A DNA stretch of 64,000 nt, from positions 62,001-126,000 of the forward strand of contig JAIOPD010000071.1 of the NCBI GenBank assembly GCA_021414115.1. Reading direction: 5' to 3'. Position numbers and translations under genes: made by a program. Positions 53,684-61,385 of the stretch are shown here, piece after piece. Position 1 is the first letter of the stretch. Every line of letters starts with the position of its first letter. A model generated the notes under the pieces. It ran no database searches, was not told the origin of the DNA, and saw only the letters and a program-made list of their open reading frames with translations. Origin of the DNA: Planctomycetia bacterium (GTDB lineage Bacteria; Planctomycetota; Planctomycetia; Pirellulales; UBA1268).

Positions 53684-53959
53684 AGCGGAGACGTAGTTCT
53701 AAGTCCAGCAGCCAAAGCACTTGCGGCTCGTCGACGCAAGCGTTGTACCGCTCGTTGTACCAGCTCTGAGGCCGGGGCGTCCGCCGGGAAGAGGCAGGCC
53801 TGCCGCGAAGCTCCTGTACTGGATCACAATCGGGCGGGCACTGTCGGGCCAGCAGGTCAGCTAGAAGTCGCGGGCCTCGCCGAGCAACTCGCGGCACTTC
53901 CCCCCGAAGTACTCGCTGCCCTTCAGGTCCTGTTCAGCGGCCTGCCCCGGAGGAAATGA
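53684..53959 (+). other. 276-bp stretch behind the tRNA scar, no assured gene
   Basis: An open frame ends at 53959 with the plausible C-terminus LEVAGLAEQLAALPPEVLAA then LQVLFSGLPRRK, but its beginning runs into the tRNA fragment and no start with a ribosome site is seen. It could be the tail of a deleted island gene; I do not assign it. Confidence 0.3.
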
Positions 53960-53962
53960 TCG

Positions 53963-54229
53963 ATGCATACGGCTGCCGCTAGCTCTTGGACCGTCTACAT
54001 CCTCCGCTGCCGCGACGGCTCGCTCTACACCGGCATCACGAACGATCTACCAAAGCGACTGAAGGCCCACGCCGCCGGGAAGGCGTCGAGCTACACCCGC
54101 AGCAGGCTCCCCGTGCGGCTGGCCTACCAGGAGCCCCAGCCGACCAAGTCCCGAGCCCTGAAGCGGGAGGTGGCGATCAAGATGCTCCCGCGATCCCAAA
54201 AGCTCGACCTGCTCACCCGGGGCCCCTAA
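53963..54229 (+). CDS. GIY-YIG nuclease-domain protein
   Basis: 88 residues covering the complete small GIY-YIG fold of the YhbQ/UPF0213 group: WTVYILRCRDGSLYTGITND then LPKRLKAHAAGKASSYTRSR, LAYQEP and KSRALKREVAIKML. The GIY is VYI and the YIG is YTG, both allowed variants. The Arg (R32) and Glu (in KREVAIK) of the active site are present. GGAGG stands eight bases before the ATG. These small proteins are thought to act in DNA repair or on mobile DNA. Confidence 0.88.
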   Translation: MHTAAASSWTVYILRCRDGSLYTGITNDLPKRLKAHAAGKASSYTRSRLPVRLAYQEPQPTKSRALKREVAIKMLPRSQKLDLLTRGP

Positions 54230-54230
54230 A

Positions 54231-54250
54231 GCTCATTGATTTCAATGAGC
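54231..54250 (+). terminator. hairpin behind the GIY-YIG gene
   Basis: GCTCATTGA and TCAATGAGC form a perfect 9-bp stem with a TT loop, two bases after the GIY-YIG stop codon. The following bases (TTCAACG) have only a short T run, so it is an imperfect intrinsic terminator. Confidence 0.4.
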
Positions 54251-54338
54251 TTCAACGCTCAGAGCCCGACTGCCCAAATCCGCTCTCGGCGCTGATCCCA
54301 GCCCCGGCGAGGACGACGACCCGCGGTATGCAGGCCGA

Positions 54339-54548
54339 CTACCGCTCCATCTCCGCCCTGGCAGCCCGCAGGTGCTTGGCGTCGTCGGAACCGAACGCGT
54401 CGAGTCCGTCGTCGCTGGAGTCCATGACGGCCGCGTCGGCTTTCATCTCCTGGAGTGCCTGCCGAAATTGCTGCCGGACCGAGTTGCACCCCGCCGTGAA
54501 GACGGCCAGGACGCAGACGGCGACGGCTAGGGATCGAGCGGGGTTCAT
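54339..54548 (-). CDS. small hypothetical lipoprotein
   Basis: 69 residues. MNPARSLAVAVCVLAVFTAG then CNS is a clear lipoprotein signal with lipobox TAGC. The mature part is short, helical and charged (QQFRQALQEMKADAAVMDSS, HLRAARAEMER). The ATG at 54548 was chosen over an upstream in-frame codon at 54572 because it gives a standard signal. It lies opposite to the flanking genes. Function unknown. Confidence 0.6.
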   Translation of the reverse strand: MNPARSLAVAVCVLAVFTAGCNSVRQQFRQALQEMKADAAVMDSSDDGLDAFGSDDAKHLRAARAEMER

Positions 54549-54757
54549 TGAGAGGAAGCTAGGCTCGTGCACACCGGCCGGTCAACGGCTATAGCCTGCG
54601 GCGTTCCCCACGGCGTTGGTCTGGCTCGGCGTCGCGATCTTGTGGCTCTTCAAGGCGTTCTGACACGCGCCCCGCATGCCAGACGCTTTCGATCGCTATC
54701 AAGGGCCGGTAGAACCTTTGAATTGGCTGCGCTGCCCTTTCACACTCATCCCCGCCC

Positions 54758-55396
54758 ATGCCCGCCCCAATCCCCCTCCTCATCGCCTGCCCCACGGAAC
54801 TCGTCCGGGCGGGCCTACGGGCGATGCTAACTGGCTCGCCCGTGAAGATCGTCGCCGAAGCCGAAACCGCGTCCAGCACCATCACGCTCGCCAAGAAGCA
54901 CAAGCCCACCGTCGTGCTGCTCGACGCGGCCATCCCGGGCGGCGACGCGTTCGAGCTGATCAAGAAATTGGCCAAGACCCTGCCAGCCACCAAGTGCATC
55001 CTGCTGTCAGCCCTCGACAATCCGACCTACATGGCCCGGGCTCACGCGATCGGGGCCGCGAACTGCCTGCTCATGGGGTTCAGCCAGCGAGAACTCATCA
55101 CGGCCATCGAGAGCGCCGCGGCAGGAAAGGCACCTTCGGGAGTGACACCATTCGCAAAGGTCGCGGCAGCGATGGGACTACGCGACCCTCAGGCTGCTCG
55201 AACCAATGGCCTGACGCCACGGGAAGGCCAAGTTCTTTCCCACGTCGCCTACGGTCTTTCCAATGACGAACTCGCTCGTGCCCTCGGCATCAGCATCGAG
55301 ACCGTGAAGGAGCACGTCCAAAAAATCCGTAGCAAGATCGCCGCGAAGGATCGAACGCACGCTGCGGTCTGGGCGGTCAAAGCTGGGGTGGTGTAG
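54758..55396 (+). CDS. orphan LuxR/NarL-type response regulator
   Basis: 212 residues. A receiver domain (1-120) has the phosphoacceptor Asp in PTVVLLDAAIPGGDAFELI near 56, Ser in CILLSALDN and Lys replaced in the AANCLLMGFS stretch, so phosphorylation may be altered. The GerE/LuxR helix-turn-helix is at about 148-205 (LTPREGQVLSHVAYGLSNDE then LARALGISIETVKEHVQKIR). No histidine kinase is adjacent. It is the likely regulator of the neighbouring island genes, though this is inference. Confidence 0.85.
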   Translation: MPAPIPLLIACPTELVRAGLRAMLTGSPVKIVAEAETASSTITLAKKHKPTVVLLDAAIPGGDAFELIKKLAKTLPATKCILLSALDNPTYMARAHAIGAANCLLMGFSQRELITAIESAAAGKAPSGVTPFAKVAAAMGLRDPQAARTNGLTPREGQVLSHVAYGLSNDELARALGISIETVKEHVQKIRSKIAAKDRTHAAVWAVKAGVV

Positions 55397-55405
55397 GGTC
55401 GCACA

Positions 55406-55744
55406 ATGGGCTTCATGGTCTCGGGTCGCTGTTCGTGCGGGTACGCTGCCAAAGGCCTTATGGTTGGCGTCGGCATGCGTGACCCCCGGGGCACATGGCT
55501 GGCGCCATGTATCTGCCGGAAGTGCCATCAGGCCGTCTCGGCAAACGTGCAGGCCAAGACCCTGAAATGCCCCAAGTGCAAAGCCAAAGGGGTCGAGCCG
55601 TATGTGGACCCCGACGCTGGCAAGGAAGAGGGCGAAGAGTACCCCAGTTGTGCTGCTTCGGAGCCGCTCTTTGACTCCGGGTTCGAATGCCCGGCCTGCG
55701 CCAAGAAGAGCCTGAAGTTCGAGTTTGCCGGGATGTGGGACTAA
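55406..55744 (+). CDS. zinc-ribbon-rich hypothetical protein
   Basis: 112 residues with ten cysteines in CxC, CxxC and related pairs: SGRCSCGYAAKG, APCICRKCHQAVSAN, LKCPKCKAKGVEPYVDP and FECPACAKKSLKFEF. These should fold as two zinc ribbons. No catalytic motif. It starts 9 bp after the response-regulator stop, hence probably co-transcribed. The pattern suggests a nucleic-acid- or protein-binding adaptor; not recognised further. Confidence 0.65.
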   Translation: MGFMVSGRCSCGYAAKGLMVGVGMRDPRGTWLAPCICRKCHQAVSANVQAKTLKCPKCKAKGVEPYVDPDAGKEEGEEYPSCAASEPLFDSGFECPACAKKSLKFEFAGMWD

Positions 55745-55759
55745 CCAGAGGAGCCAGCA

Positions 55760-56332
55760 ATGACCGCGACCAAACTCCCCCTGCTCTTGGCTGTGCTTCT
55801 CATGCAGGCGGTCGCGGAAAAGGCCCTCGTGCCGCTTCTGGATTTTGCTGGCCCCGAGGCGGCTGAGAAGTGGCAGGCCGTGAACGATGGCGTGATGGGC
55901 GGCGTTTCAGACGGCCGGTTCAAGATCACTCCCGAGGAAACCCTGGAGTTCTTCGGCACGCTCTCGCTGGAAAACAACGGGGGCTTTGCGTCTGTTCGGA
56001 CCAAGCCCACGGAACTCGGCGTCAAGGCCGGGGATACGCTCGTCGTCCGAGTGAAAGGTGATGGCCGTGAGTACGTGCTGAACCTCTACACGAAGAGCCG
56101 CCGGATGGCTTTCTCGTACAGGGCGCCGCTACCGACCACGAAAGACGAATGGCGGGAGGTCGAGATCCCGCTGGCAGACTTCATTCCCACGGCCTTCGGC
56201 AGGCGCGTTCAGGGCATGGGGCCAGTCGAGCCGGACCAGATCAACGGGTTGGGCTTCATGCTCAGTGATAAGAAGCCGGGAAAGTTCCAGATGCAGGTCG
56301 AATGGGTGAAGGTGGTGCGGGCCGAGAAATAA
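55760..56332 (+). CDS. CIA30-like (complex I intermediate-associated) secreted protein
   Basis: 190 residues. A short signal peptide (LPLLLAVLLMQAVAEKAL) precedes the CIA30 galactose-binding-like fold: LLDFAGPEAAEKWQAVNDGV then MGGVSDGRF, the FFGTLSLENNGGFASVRT core, VRVKGDGREYVLNLYT and EVEIPLADFIPTAFGRRV, ending with INGLGFMLSDKKPGKFQMQV. The family is named after a eukaryotic complex-I assembly factor, but bacterial members are secreted with unknown roles. GAGGAG precedes the ATG. It follows the zinc-ribbon gene by 15 bp. Confidence 0.85.
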   Translation: MTATKLPLLLAVLLMQAVAEKALVPLLDFAGPEAAEKWQAVNDGVMGGVSDGRFKITPEETLEFFGTLSLENNGGFASVRTKPTELGVKAGDTLVVRVKGDGREYVLNLYTKSRRMAFSYRAPLPTTKDEWREVEIPLADFIPTAFGRRVQGMGPVEPDQINGLGFMLSDKKPGKFQMQVEWVKVVRAEK

Positions 56333-56366
56333 TCCCGGCCAGCAGCCCTCCGAATGCCCCCGGCCG

Positions 56367-56639
56367 CTAGTTCAGGCTGGGGTCTGAATCTGAATCATCG
56401 TCGAGATCCGGGTCGTCGCTCTCTTCACCAAGACCGTCAGTGGGGTCGAAGCACCGTCCGGCTGAATCCACGCAGAACGTGTAGGCCATCTCGAACGGCT
56501 CTGTGTCCGGGCCGAAGATGGTTTTCTTCACGATGCAGTCTTCACACTGGAAGACCGGCAACTCGTAGTCCCCGACAGAGACCACGCCCTCGCACTTGAG
56601 GAGCCGTGAGCATTTCGGGCAGTGGTAGACGTCGATCAT
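56367..56639 (-). CDS. small zinc-ribbon protein with acidic tail
   Basis: 90 residues. Two cysteine pairs (YHCPKCSRLLKCEG and FQCEDCIVKK) make a zinc ribbon in the first 40 residues. The last 20 are almost all Asp, Glu and Ser. ATG 56639 overlaps the stop of the upstream hydrolase (ATGA), so they are translationally coupled. Last gene of the five-gene minus cluster. Function unknown. Confidence 0.65.
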   Translation of the reverse strand: MIDVYHCPKCSRLLKCEGVVSVGDYELPVFQCEDCIVKKTIFGPDTEPFEMAYTFCVDSAGRCFDPTDGLGEESDDPDLDDDSDSDPSLN

Positions 56640-57106
56640 GCGGGTTCTGATCTCCCCTCAACAGCCCGCAACAGGGCAGCCAGTGATTCCGGATCAGCAA
56701 GGCGATGATCGCGGCCGCCTTCGATAAGGCTCGTCTTGGCCAGTCCGGAGTTCGCCACCAGCTCGAGCGAGTCCTCGAACGGCACCACGTCGTCAGCCCG
56801 GGAGTGAAGAATCTGGGTGCCGGGCTTCACGCTCTTGGCCGTCCCCCACTTCTTCCACGCCGGGCAGATCAAGACGAGCCGGGCCGATCCAGACTCCAGA
56901 TTCACAGCCACTGCTCCCCCACGGCTTGAACCAACCACGACTTCGGGCTGGTGCTGGTCGAAGGCTGCTTGGGCCGTTGTGAGCGCCGCCTCGAAATCAT
57001 CGTGGTCCAGTGCCGGCTCGATAACCTCGTGGCCGTGCGACTTCAGGTACGTCGGCTTTACGCCCCCGACCACCGAATTCCAACCGTGCAGATACAGGAC
57101 TTTCAT
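56636..57106 (-). CDS. small alpha/beta hydrolase (YqiA/RBBP9-like)
   Basis: 156 residues. MKVLYLHGWNSVVGGVKPTY is the first strand with the HG oxyanion motif. The nucleophile elbow is VVGSSRGGAVAVN with Ser near 60. The Asp is in LHSRADDVVPFEDSLEL near 105-110, and the His in IEGGRDHRLADPES near 130-135. A complete Ser-Asp-His triad on a minimal hydrolase fold suggests an esterase of unknown substrate. It overlaps both neighbours by four bases, which places it in the middle of a tight operon. Confidence 0.8.
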   Translation of the reverse strand: MKVLYLHGWNSVVGGVKPTYLKSHGHEVIEPALDHDDFEAALTTAQAAFDQHQPEVVVGSSRGGAVAVNLESGSARLVLICPAWKKWGTAKSVKPGTQILHSRADDVVPFEDSLELVANSGLAKTSLIEGGRDHRLADPESLAALLRAVEGRSEPA

Positions 57107-57282
57107 TCGTAGGCCGCCTGTTTCTCAGCCATGGCAGCTAGGCACCGCGGGCAATACCACGGCGCCGGAGTCTTCACGGGCTTCGGGCTGCGTTTTCGGC
57201 ATTTGGCACAGAGGTATCTCTTGCCTTTTACCGCCGTCTTGGGCCGGTATCTCTTGCCGGTACGCGGGATGTTCTTGGGCAT
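57103..57282 (-). CDS. 59-residue zinc-ribbon protein (too short for the usual ORF cutoff)
   Basis: From ATG 57282: MPKNIPRTGKRYRPKTAVKG then KRYLCAKCRKRSPKPV, and WYCPRCLAAMAEKQAAYE. Two CxxC pairs (CAKC and CPRC) about 20 residues apart form a minimal zinc ribbon, and the rest is very basic, so nucleic-acid binding is plausible. Its stop overlaps the start of the hydrolase gene as ATGA, and it begins 12 bp after the previous gene. No other strand or frame here is convincing. Confidence 0.6.
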   Translation of the reverse strand: MPKNIPRTGKRYRPKTAVKGKRYLCAKCRKRSPKPVKTPAPWYCPRCLAAMAEKQAAYE

Positions 57283-57294
57283 GCTTTTCTCCGG

Positions 57295-57540
57295 CTACCT
57301 GACGAGCACAGCCGCGACAGCGATTCCAGCCAGCTCTATCACCCAGAAGATCAGCACCACCAAGCACCCGCGCGTCGTCCGGTTATAGACCCGGTTGTAG
57401 GCGGCTTTCCTCGGGTTCGTCAGCCAGCCCCAGCCTCTCGGTGCCTTGAGCCCGAGACCGTGCCGAACATATCGCTTCAGGCTCGTTCTGGCCGAGAGGC
57501 GTTTTTTCAGCGACGGGACTCTGAAGCCGAATCGGACCAT
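57295..57540 (-). CDS. small basic protein with C-terminal membrane segment
   Basis: 81 residues. VRFGFRVPSLKKRLSARTSL then KRYVRHGLGLKAPRGWGWLT and NPRKAAYNRVYNRTT is a block I recognise from short conserved hypothetical proteins scattered through Firmicutes and other phyla ('GMGWINDPKKAAYNKVYNKTT'). In them it stands alone; here it is joined to a transmembrane helix (LVVLIFWVIELAGIAVAAVL). Its patchy distribution suggests horizontal transfer. Function unknown. Confidence 0.65.
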   Translation of the reverse strand: MVRFGFRVPSLKKRLSARTSLKRYVRHGLGLKAPRGWGWLTNPRKAAYNRVYNRTTRGCLVVLIFWVIELAGIAVAAVLVR

Positions 57541-57551
57541 ATCGCAGTCAC

Positions 57552-57860
57552 CTAGGATGCCACTGGGTCTACATGCTCTTTACCGGTCAGTTCGAACTCC
57601 TCTCGCGTGCGTTCGATGAAGCCTGCGACGACTTCACGATGACGACGATCTGGAATCAGGTGCATCAACGCCGGATAGTGCGCCTTGAACCACGCCCCGA
57701 TAGCAGCTTTCTCGTTGCGCCTGACGTGCCCAGATAGACACATCACCAGTCGTCGCCATAGTCGAGCGTTGAACTGCGCAGGCCGGACCTCAGCAACACG
57801 TCCGGCAAGTCGATAGCCGACGTCGCGATAGCCCCGCTGCATCGACCCACTCCTCGCCAT
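57552..57860 (-). CDS. hypothetical protein, first gene of the five-gene cluster
   Basis: 102 residues from ATG 57860 (MARSGSMQRGYRDVGY); Met7 or an upstream codon are alternatives. Mainly helical and basic (FNARLWRRLVMCLSGHVRRN, AAIGAWFKAHYPALMHLI, EVVAGFIERTREEFELTG). No motif recognised. It precedes the next gene by 11 bp. Confidence 0.5.
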   Translation of the reverse strand: MARSGSMQRGYRDVGYRLAGRVAEVRPAQFNARLWRRLVMCLSGHVRRNEKAAIGAWFKAHYPALMHLIPDRRHREVVAGFIERTREEFELTGKEHVDPVAS

Positions 57861-58506
57861 ACAACACCACCCGCGCACGTAGCTGGGGAAGCCATCGACC
57901 GTGGCATAACCCGCTCGCAATCTCCGCCGCCTCGTTGCCGCCATTGAAAACCAATGCCAAAGGATGGCGTCAGGCTACACCCCCTACACCGCGGGGGCCA
58001 AGAGGGGGGCGGTCAGTTATGCGAGCAAAATCACGCCTTCCAGAAGTTCACGATCAACGCCCTTTTCAAGGGCAGAAACGAGACACGCCCCAAGGTTGTC
58101 TCTCCGGTCTGGTTCAATTCGCGAACCGGATTACCCCGGCAACACCCCGACGGAGGCCCCAATGAACGGTCCCGCGAAGAACAGACTGCATGACTATGAA
58201 GCTGGCTGGCTGACGCTGCACCTAGATATGGGCGTTGCGGAGAAGAAAGAACTCCGTGAGGACCAGAACTAGGTCGCGCAGCAGCCGATCGACGTCACGG
58301 ACGAGCGGCGGGGAACGACGGACGGAGCGGAAGCAGAGAACGAAACCACGGCAAAACGATGGATTGTGATTCCTCCCCGCAGTCATGGCATGCCCCCTAT
58401 TACGAGGGCACTCTGAGGCCTACGATAATCGGACTGAAACCAAATAGGCTCACGCACCGGGTGCGGTATTTGGATTTCAACAAAACATCTTCGAAAGGCT
58501 CTGCTT
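57861..58506. other. 650-bp stretch before the CRISPR operon
   Basis: Divergent promoter region between the minus cluster and the cas genes. It holds one possible short gene (58162-58272). The last 230 bp before cas6 are AT-richer and probably carry the cas promoter. I looked for direct repeats of CRISPR type and found none. Confidence 0.5.
58162..58272 (+). CDS. possible 36-residue peptide
   Basis: CGGAGG stands six bases before an ATG. The peptide MNGPAKNRLHDYEAGWLTLH then LDMGVAEKKELREDQN is charged and amphipathic. Weak evidence: only the ribosome site and lack of overlap support it. Confidence 0.3.
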   Translation: MNGPAKNRLHDYEAGWLTLHLDMGVAEKKELREDQN

Positions 58507-59133
58507 GTGAAGGTTGATCTGGTCTTCGCTGCGAAGGGCACGACCATCCCGACGGATCACGCCTACCAGTTGTACGCGGCCCTAAGTTCGTTGGTTCCTG
58601 CGTTTCATTCTGCAGAGTCACTGCTCCGATTTTCTCCGATCTCAGGCATAGGGCAGCCTGATGGCACGCTTCAATTAGGTCCGCACTCCTGTTTGCGGGT
58701 GCGGCTGCCGGCCGAACAAGTACGAGTCGCCTTGCCGCTGGCGGGGAAGCGGTTTGATATCGCCGGGTCGTGGGTTCGGTTAGGCGTGCCCGCGATCCGC
58801 ACGCTTGAGACGGCTCCAGCGGTAGTCGCCCGAATGGTCACCTTCAAGAACGCCGATACGCCAGAACAATTCCTGATCACAGCCCGTGCCAAATTGGCTG
58901 AGCTCGGTGTGGCTGGCGAACCGAGCCTCCCCATCCATCTGGAAGGTAAGCGAGCGGGCGAGCCGAAGCGCCGGATCATCCGCATCAAGGGCGTGTCGAT
59001 CGTGGGCTACTCGCTGCTGGTGGGCGAGTTGACCGCGGCGCACTCGCTGGTACTCCAGGAGCAAGGTCTTGGCGGCCGTACCCATCTTGGCTGTGGGTTT
59101 TTTTCACCCGTAAAGGCCGGGGCCAATAAATGA
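58507..59133 (+). CDS. cas6: CRISPR-associated Cas6 endoribonuclease, MYXAN type (Cmx6)
   Basis: Processes pre-crRNA at the repeats. 208 residues, two ferredoxin-like folds. The C-terminal glycine-rich loop GLGGRTHLGCGFFSPV is the family mark, with LVVGEL-like VGYSLLVGELTAAHSLVLQE before it. The N-terminal MKVDLVFAAKGTTIPTDHAY then QLYAALSSLVP and the GPHSCLRVRLPAEQVRVALP segment match the Cas6 of Myxococcus-type (MYXAN) operons. The His in the N-terminal half (DHAY) is a candidate catalytic residue. The start is GTG 58507. Its last four bases overlap cas3 (ATGA). Confidence 0.82.
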   Translation: MKVDLVFAAKGTTIPTDHAYQLYAALSSLVPAFHSAESLLRFSPISGIGQPDGTLQLGPHSCLRVRLPAEQVRVALPLAGKRFDIAGSWVRLGVPAIRTLETAPAVVARMVTFKNADTPEQFLITARAKLAELGVAGEPSLPIHLEGKRAGEPKRRIIRIKGVSIVGYSLLVGELTAAHSLVLQEQGLGGRTHLGCGFFSPVKAGANK

Positions 59134-61385
59134 CCCTCGACCCAAAACACCTGTGGGCGAAAAGCAAACGGGATGACGAACCGGAACGACCTTCCATGAG
59201 GTTGCTCCAGCATTTGAAGGACGTTCATGCCGCGGCCGGCAGTGTGCTGGAAGCGACAGCCAATGATCAACTGCGAGCCTTAGGACTCGACCCATCCCAC
59301 TATGGCGCTCGCTTTCGCCGCTGTGTGCAACTCGCTGCCGCCACCCATGACCTCGGGAAAGCCAACGATCACTTTCAGGGGATGCTGCGTGGCAGCCGGG
59401 ATGTAAGGGAGAATCCGCAGGGAATGCGTCACGAGTGGGTGACAGTACTCGTGCTTCAGAGGCTCAAGGAGTGGCTCCTCCCGGTCATTGATGGAAGTGA
59501 GGTTGATTTCTCCATTGTTGAGTGGGCAGTCGCCGGCCACCACCCAGCACATGACCACGCGAGTCCACCGGAGTCCGTCCCGACAGGAGGTGGAAGTGGG
59601 CCAGAGATGACGCTTCTCTGCGGACATCCAGACTTCTCGGCAATCCTGGATTGGCTCGGTGATGTATTTGGGCTGCCAAGCCCCCCGCAGTTCGAGGACA
59701 TCGAGCGGGACCTGTCAGGGAGCACCGGCGTTTTTGAGAGCGAGATCCTGCCATGGAAGCGAAAGACCAACCGCCTTTGGAATCGGCTGGCGGAATCGCC
59801 TGATTCAAAACTCGTTGCCGCCGTAAAGAACTGCGTGGTCGCAGCGGATATAGCCGGTTCTGCGCTACCCAAAGCACGCCCCCATGATCGGGACCGCTGG
59901 TCCTGGATTGATGGAGTTTTCCAGGACCGTCCTCAACTGGGCGATCTTCAGGCAGTAGTGGACCACCGCCTCGGGATAAACAAACCACGTGAATTCCAGC
60001 AGCGTGTCGCGGACTCAACCGCACGGGTCACGCTTGTAAAGGCCGGGTGTGGGGGGGGGAAGACGCTAGCCGCTTACTTGTGGGCGGCGAAGAACTACCC
60101 AACTCATCGGTTGTACTTCTGTTACCCCACGACAGGCACCGCCACTGAAGGGTTTCGCGACTACCTGTTTGACGAGGCCGAGCAGACACCACGTGTTGGG
60201 GCAGACCTGTTCCACGGGAGAGCGGACGTCGACTTTGAAATCGTCCTCGGCGCTGAGCGGGACATCGACGACGAGGAGGTCCGGCTGGAGTGTCTGCGGG
60301 CATGGCGGACGCCGGTGGTGGCCTGCACGGTCGATACTGTGCTCGGTGTGATGCAAGTGAATCGTCGCGGGCTTTTCAGTTGGCCGGCGCTCGCCCAGTC
60401 AGCTTTTGTATTCGATGAAATCCACGCGTATGACGACGCTCTGTTTGGAGTGCTGCTTCGCTTTCTCAAGGACGTAAGCGGCGTGCCGGTGTTGCTGATG
60501 ACGGCGAGTCTGCCCGAGTACCGGGAGGCCGCGCTGCGAAATGTGTTGGGCCGCCTCGATCCGATTCCGGGCGAGAGCGATCTTGAGCAGTTGCCTCGCT
60601 ATCACAAGCATCAACTCGCAGGCATCAATCCGGCCGAGGTTGTACGCCACACGCTTGACATGGGCGGCAAGGTGCTCTGGGTGTGCAACACGGTTGGCCG
60701 AGTGATGGATGCTGCCAAGCGGATGGTGGACCACTTTCCGCTCATCTACCACAGCCGATTCAAATACGAAGACCGCGTTGAGCGGCACCGCGACGTCATC
60801 GCTGCGTTTCGAAAAGAGGGACCGGCGCAAGCAATTTGTTCCCAGGTCGCGGAAATGTCGCTTGATTTGTCAGCGGATTTGCTCGTCACCGATCTCGCAC
60901 CGGTGCCGGCGATCATTCAGCGGCTTGGTCGCTTAAACCGGCGGGCAAAGCCAGGCGACCCAACAAAGCCGTTCGTGGTCATCGAACCTGATGGGCCTCT
61001 GCCATACACCCAGAAAGAGTTGGATGCAGCGAGGGAATGGCTTAAACGATTGGACAACGACGGGATTGCACAATCTCAGTTGGTCGATCGATGGAAACAG
61101 CCGGAGACTCCGTCAGTGAGGCCGGGTGGCAGCGCGTGGCTCGATGGCGGCCCTGTGACAGTGCCAAGGGAATTGCGCGCCCCCTCCGTCGGCATCAGCG
61201 TACTCATGGCTGAGGACGTGCCGCGCGTGAGGGCGTGTCCAAGAGGCCTGCCGCGCTTTGTGCTGCCGATGCCCGTCCCGCCGCGAGGATGGCAGGCGTG
61301 GCCTCGAGAACACGGTCTGCCGATCGCCCCGGCGGGAGCAATCAATTACGACCCGAAAGTTGGTGCCGAATGGCAAAAGTCTTGA
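59130..61385 (+). CDS. cas3: CRISPR-associated helicase-nuclease Cas3
   Basis: Degrades target DNA after Cascade recognition. 751 residues. The HD nuclease spans about 20-260: His28 or His33 (LLQHLKDVHAAAG), AATHDLGKANDHF with H73-D74, RHEWVT (H101), AGHHPAHDH (137-143). The SF2 helicase has KAGCGGGKTLAAY with Lys311, a DEIHAYDD box (429-432), TASLP, and VAEMSLDLSADLLVTDLAP then IIQRLGRLNRR. Three GGG codons of the Walker A form a run of nine G at 60051-60059. It overlaps cas6 by four bases and cas8 by 16, giving one transcript. Confidence 0.93.
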   Translation: MTLDPKHLWAKSKRDDEPERPSMRLLQHLKDVHAAAGSVLEATANDQLRALGLDPSHYGARFRRCVQLAAATHDLGKANDHFQGMLRGSRDVRENPQGMRHEWVTVLVLQRLKEWLLPVIDGSEVDFSIVEWAVAGHHPAHDHASPPESVPTGGGSGPEMTLLCGHPDFSAILDWLGDVFGLPSPPQFEDIERDLSGSTGVFESEILPWKRKTNRLWNRLAESPDSKLVAAVKNCVVAADIAGSALPKARPHDRDRWSWIDGVFQDRPQLGDLQAVVDHRLGINKPREFQQRVADSTARVTLVKAGCGGGKTLAAYLWAAKNYPTHRLYFCYPTTGTATEGFRDYLFDEAEQTPRVGADLFHGRADVDFEIVLGAERDIDDEEVRLECLRAWRTPVVACTVDTVLGVMQVNRRGLFSWPALAQSAFVFDEIHAYDDALFGVLLRFLKDVSGVPVLLMTASLPEYREAALRNVLGRLDPIPGESDLEQLPRYHKHQLAGINPAEVVRHTLDMGGKVLWVCNTVGRVMDAAKRMVDHFPLIYHSRFKYEDRVERHRDVIAAFRKEGPAQAICSQVAEMSLDLSADLLVTDLAPVPAIIQRLGRLNRRAKPGDPTKPFVVIEPDGPLPYTQKELDAAREWLKRLDNDGIAQSQLVDRWKQPETPSVRPGGSAWLDGGPVTVPRELRAPSVGISVLMAEDVPRVRACPRGLPRFVLPMPVPPRGWQAWPREHGLPIAPAGAINYDPKVGAEWQKS

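Noticed and set aside
53640..53715. Complete tRNA gene at the glycine anticodon
   Set aside because: No D arm and no matching 5' acceptor strand in the 60 bases upstream; the anticodon stem mispairs.
53619..53897. Open frames on both strands across the tRNA fragment, with a peptide like 'GEGTRTLDIQLGKQ'
   Set aside because: This peptide is a well-known mistranslation of tRNA genes, and the frames lack starts and family resemblance.
58430..58440. GGACTGAAAC before cas6, resembling the end of CRISPR repeats
   Set aside because: It occurs once, with no second copy or regular spacing within the flanking kilobase.
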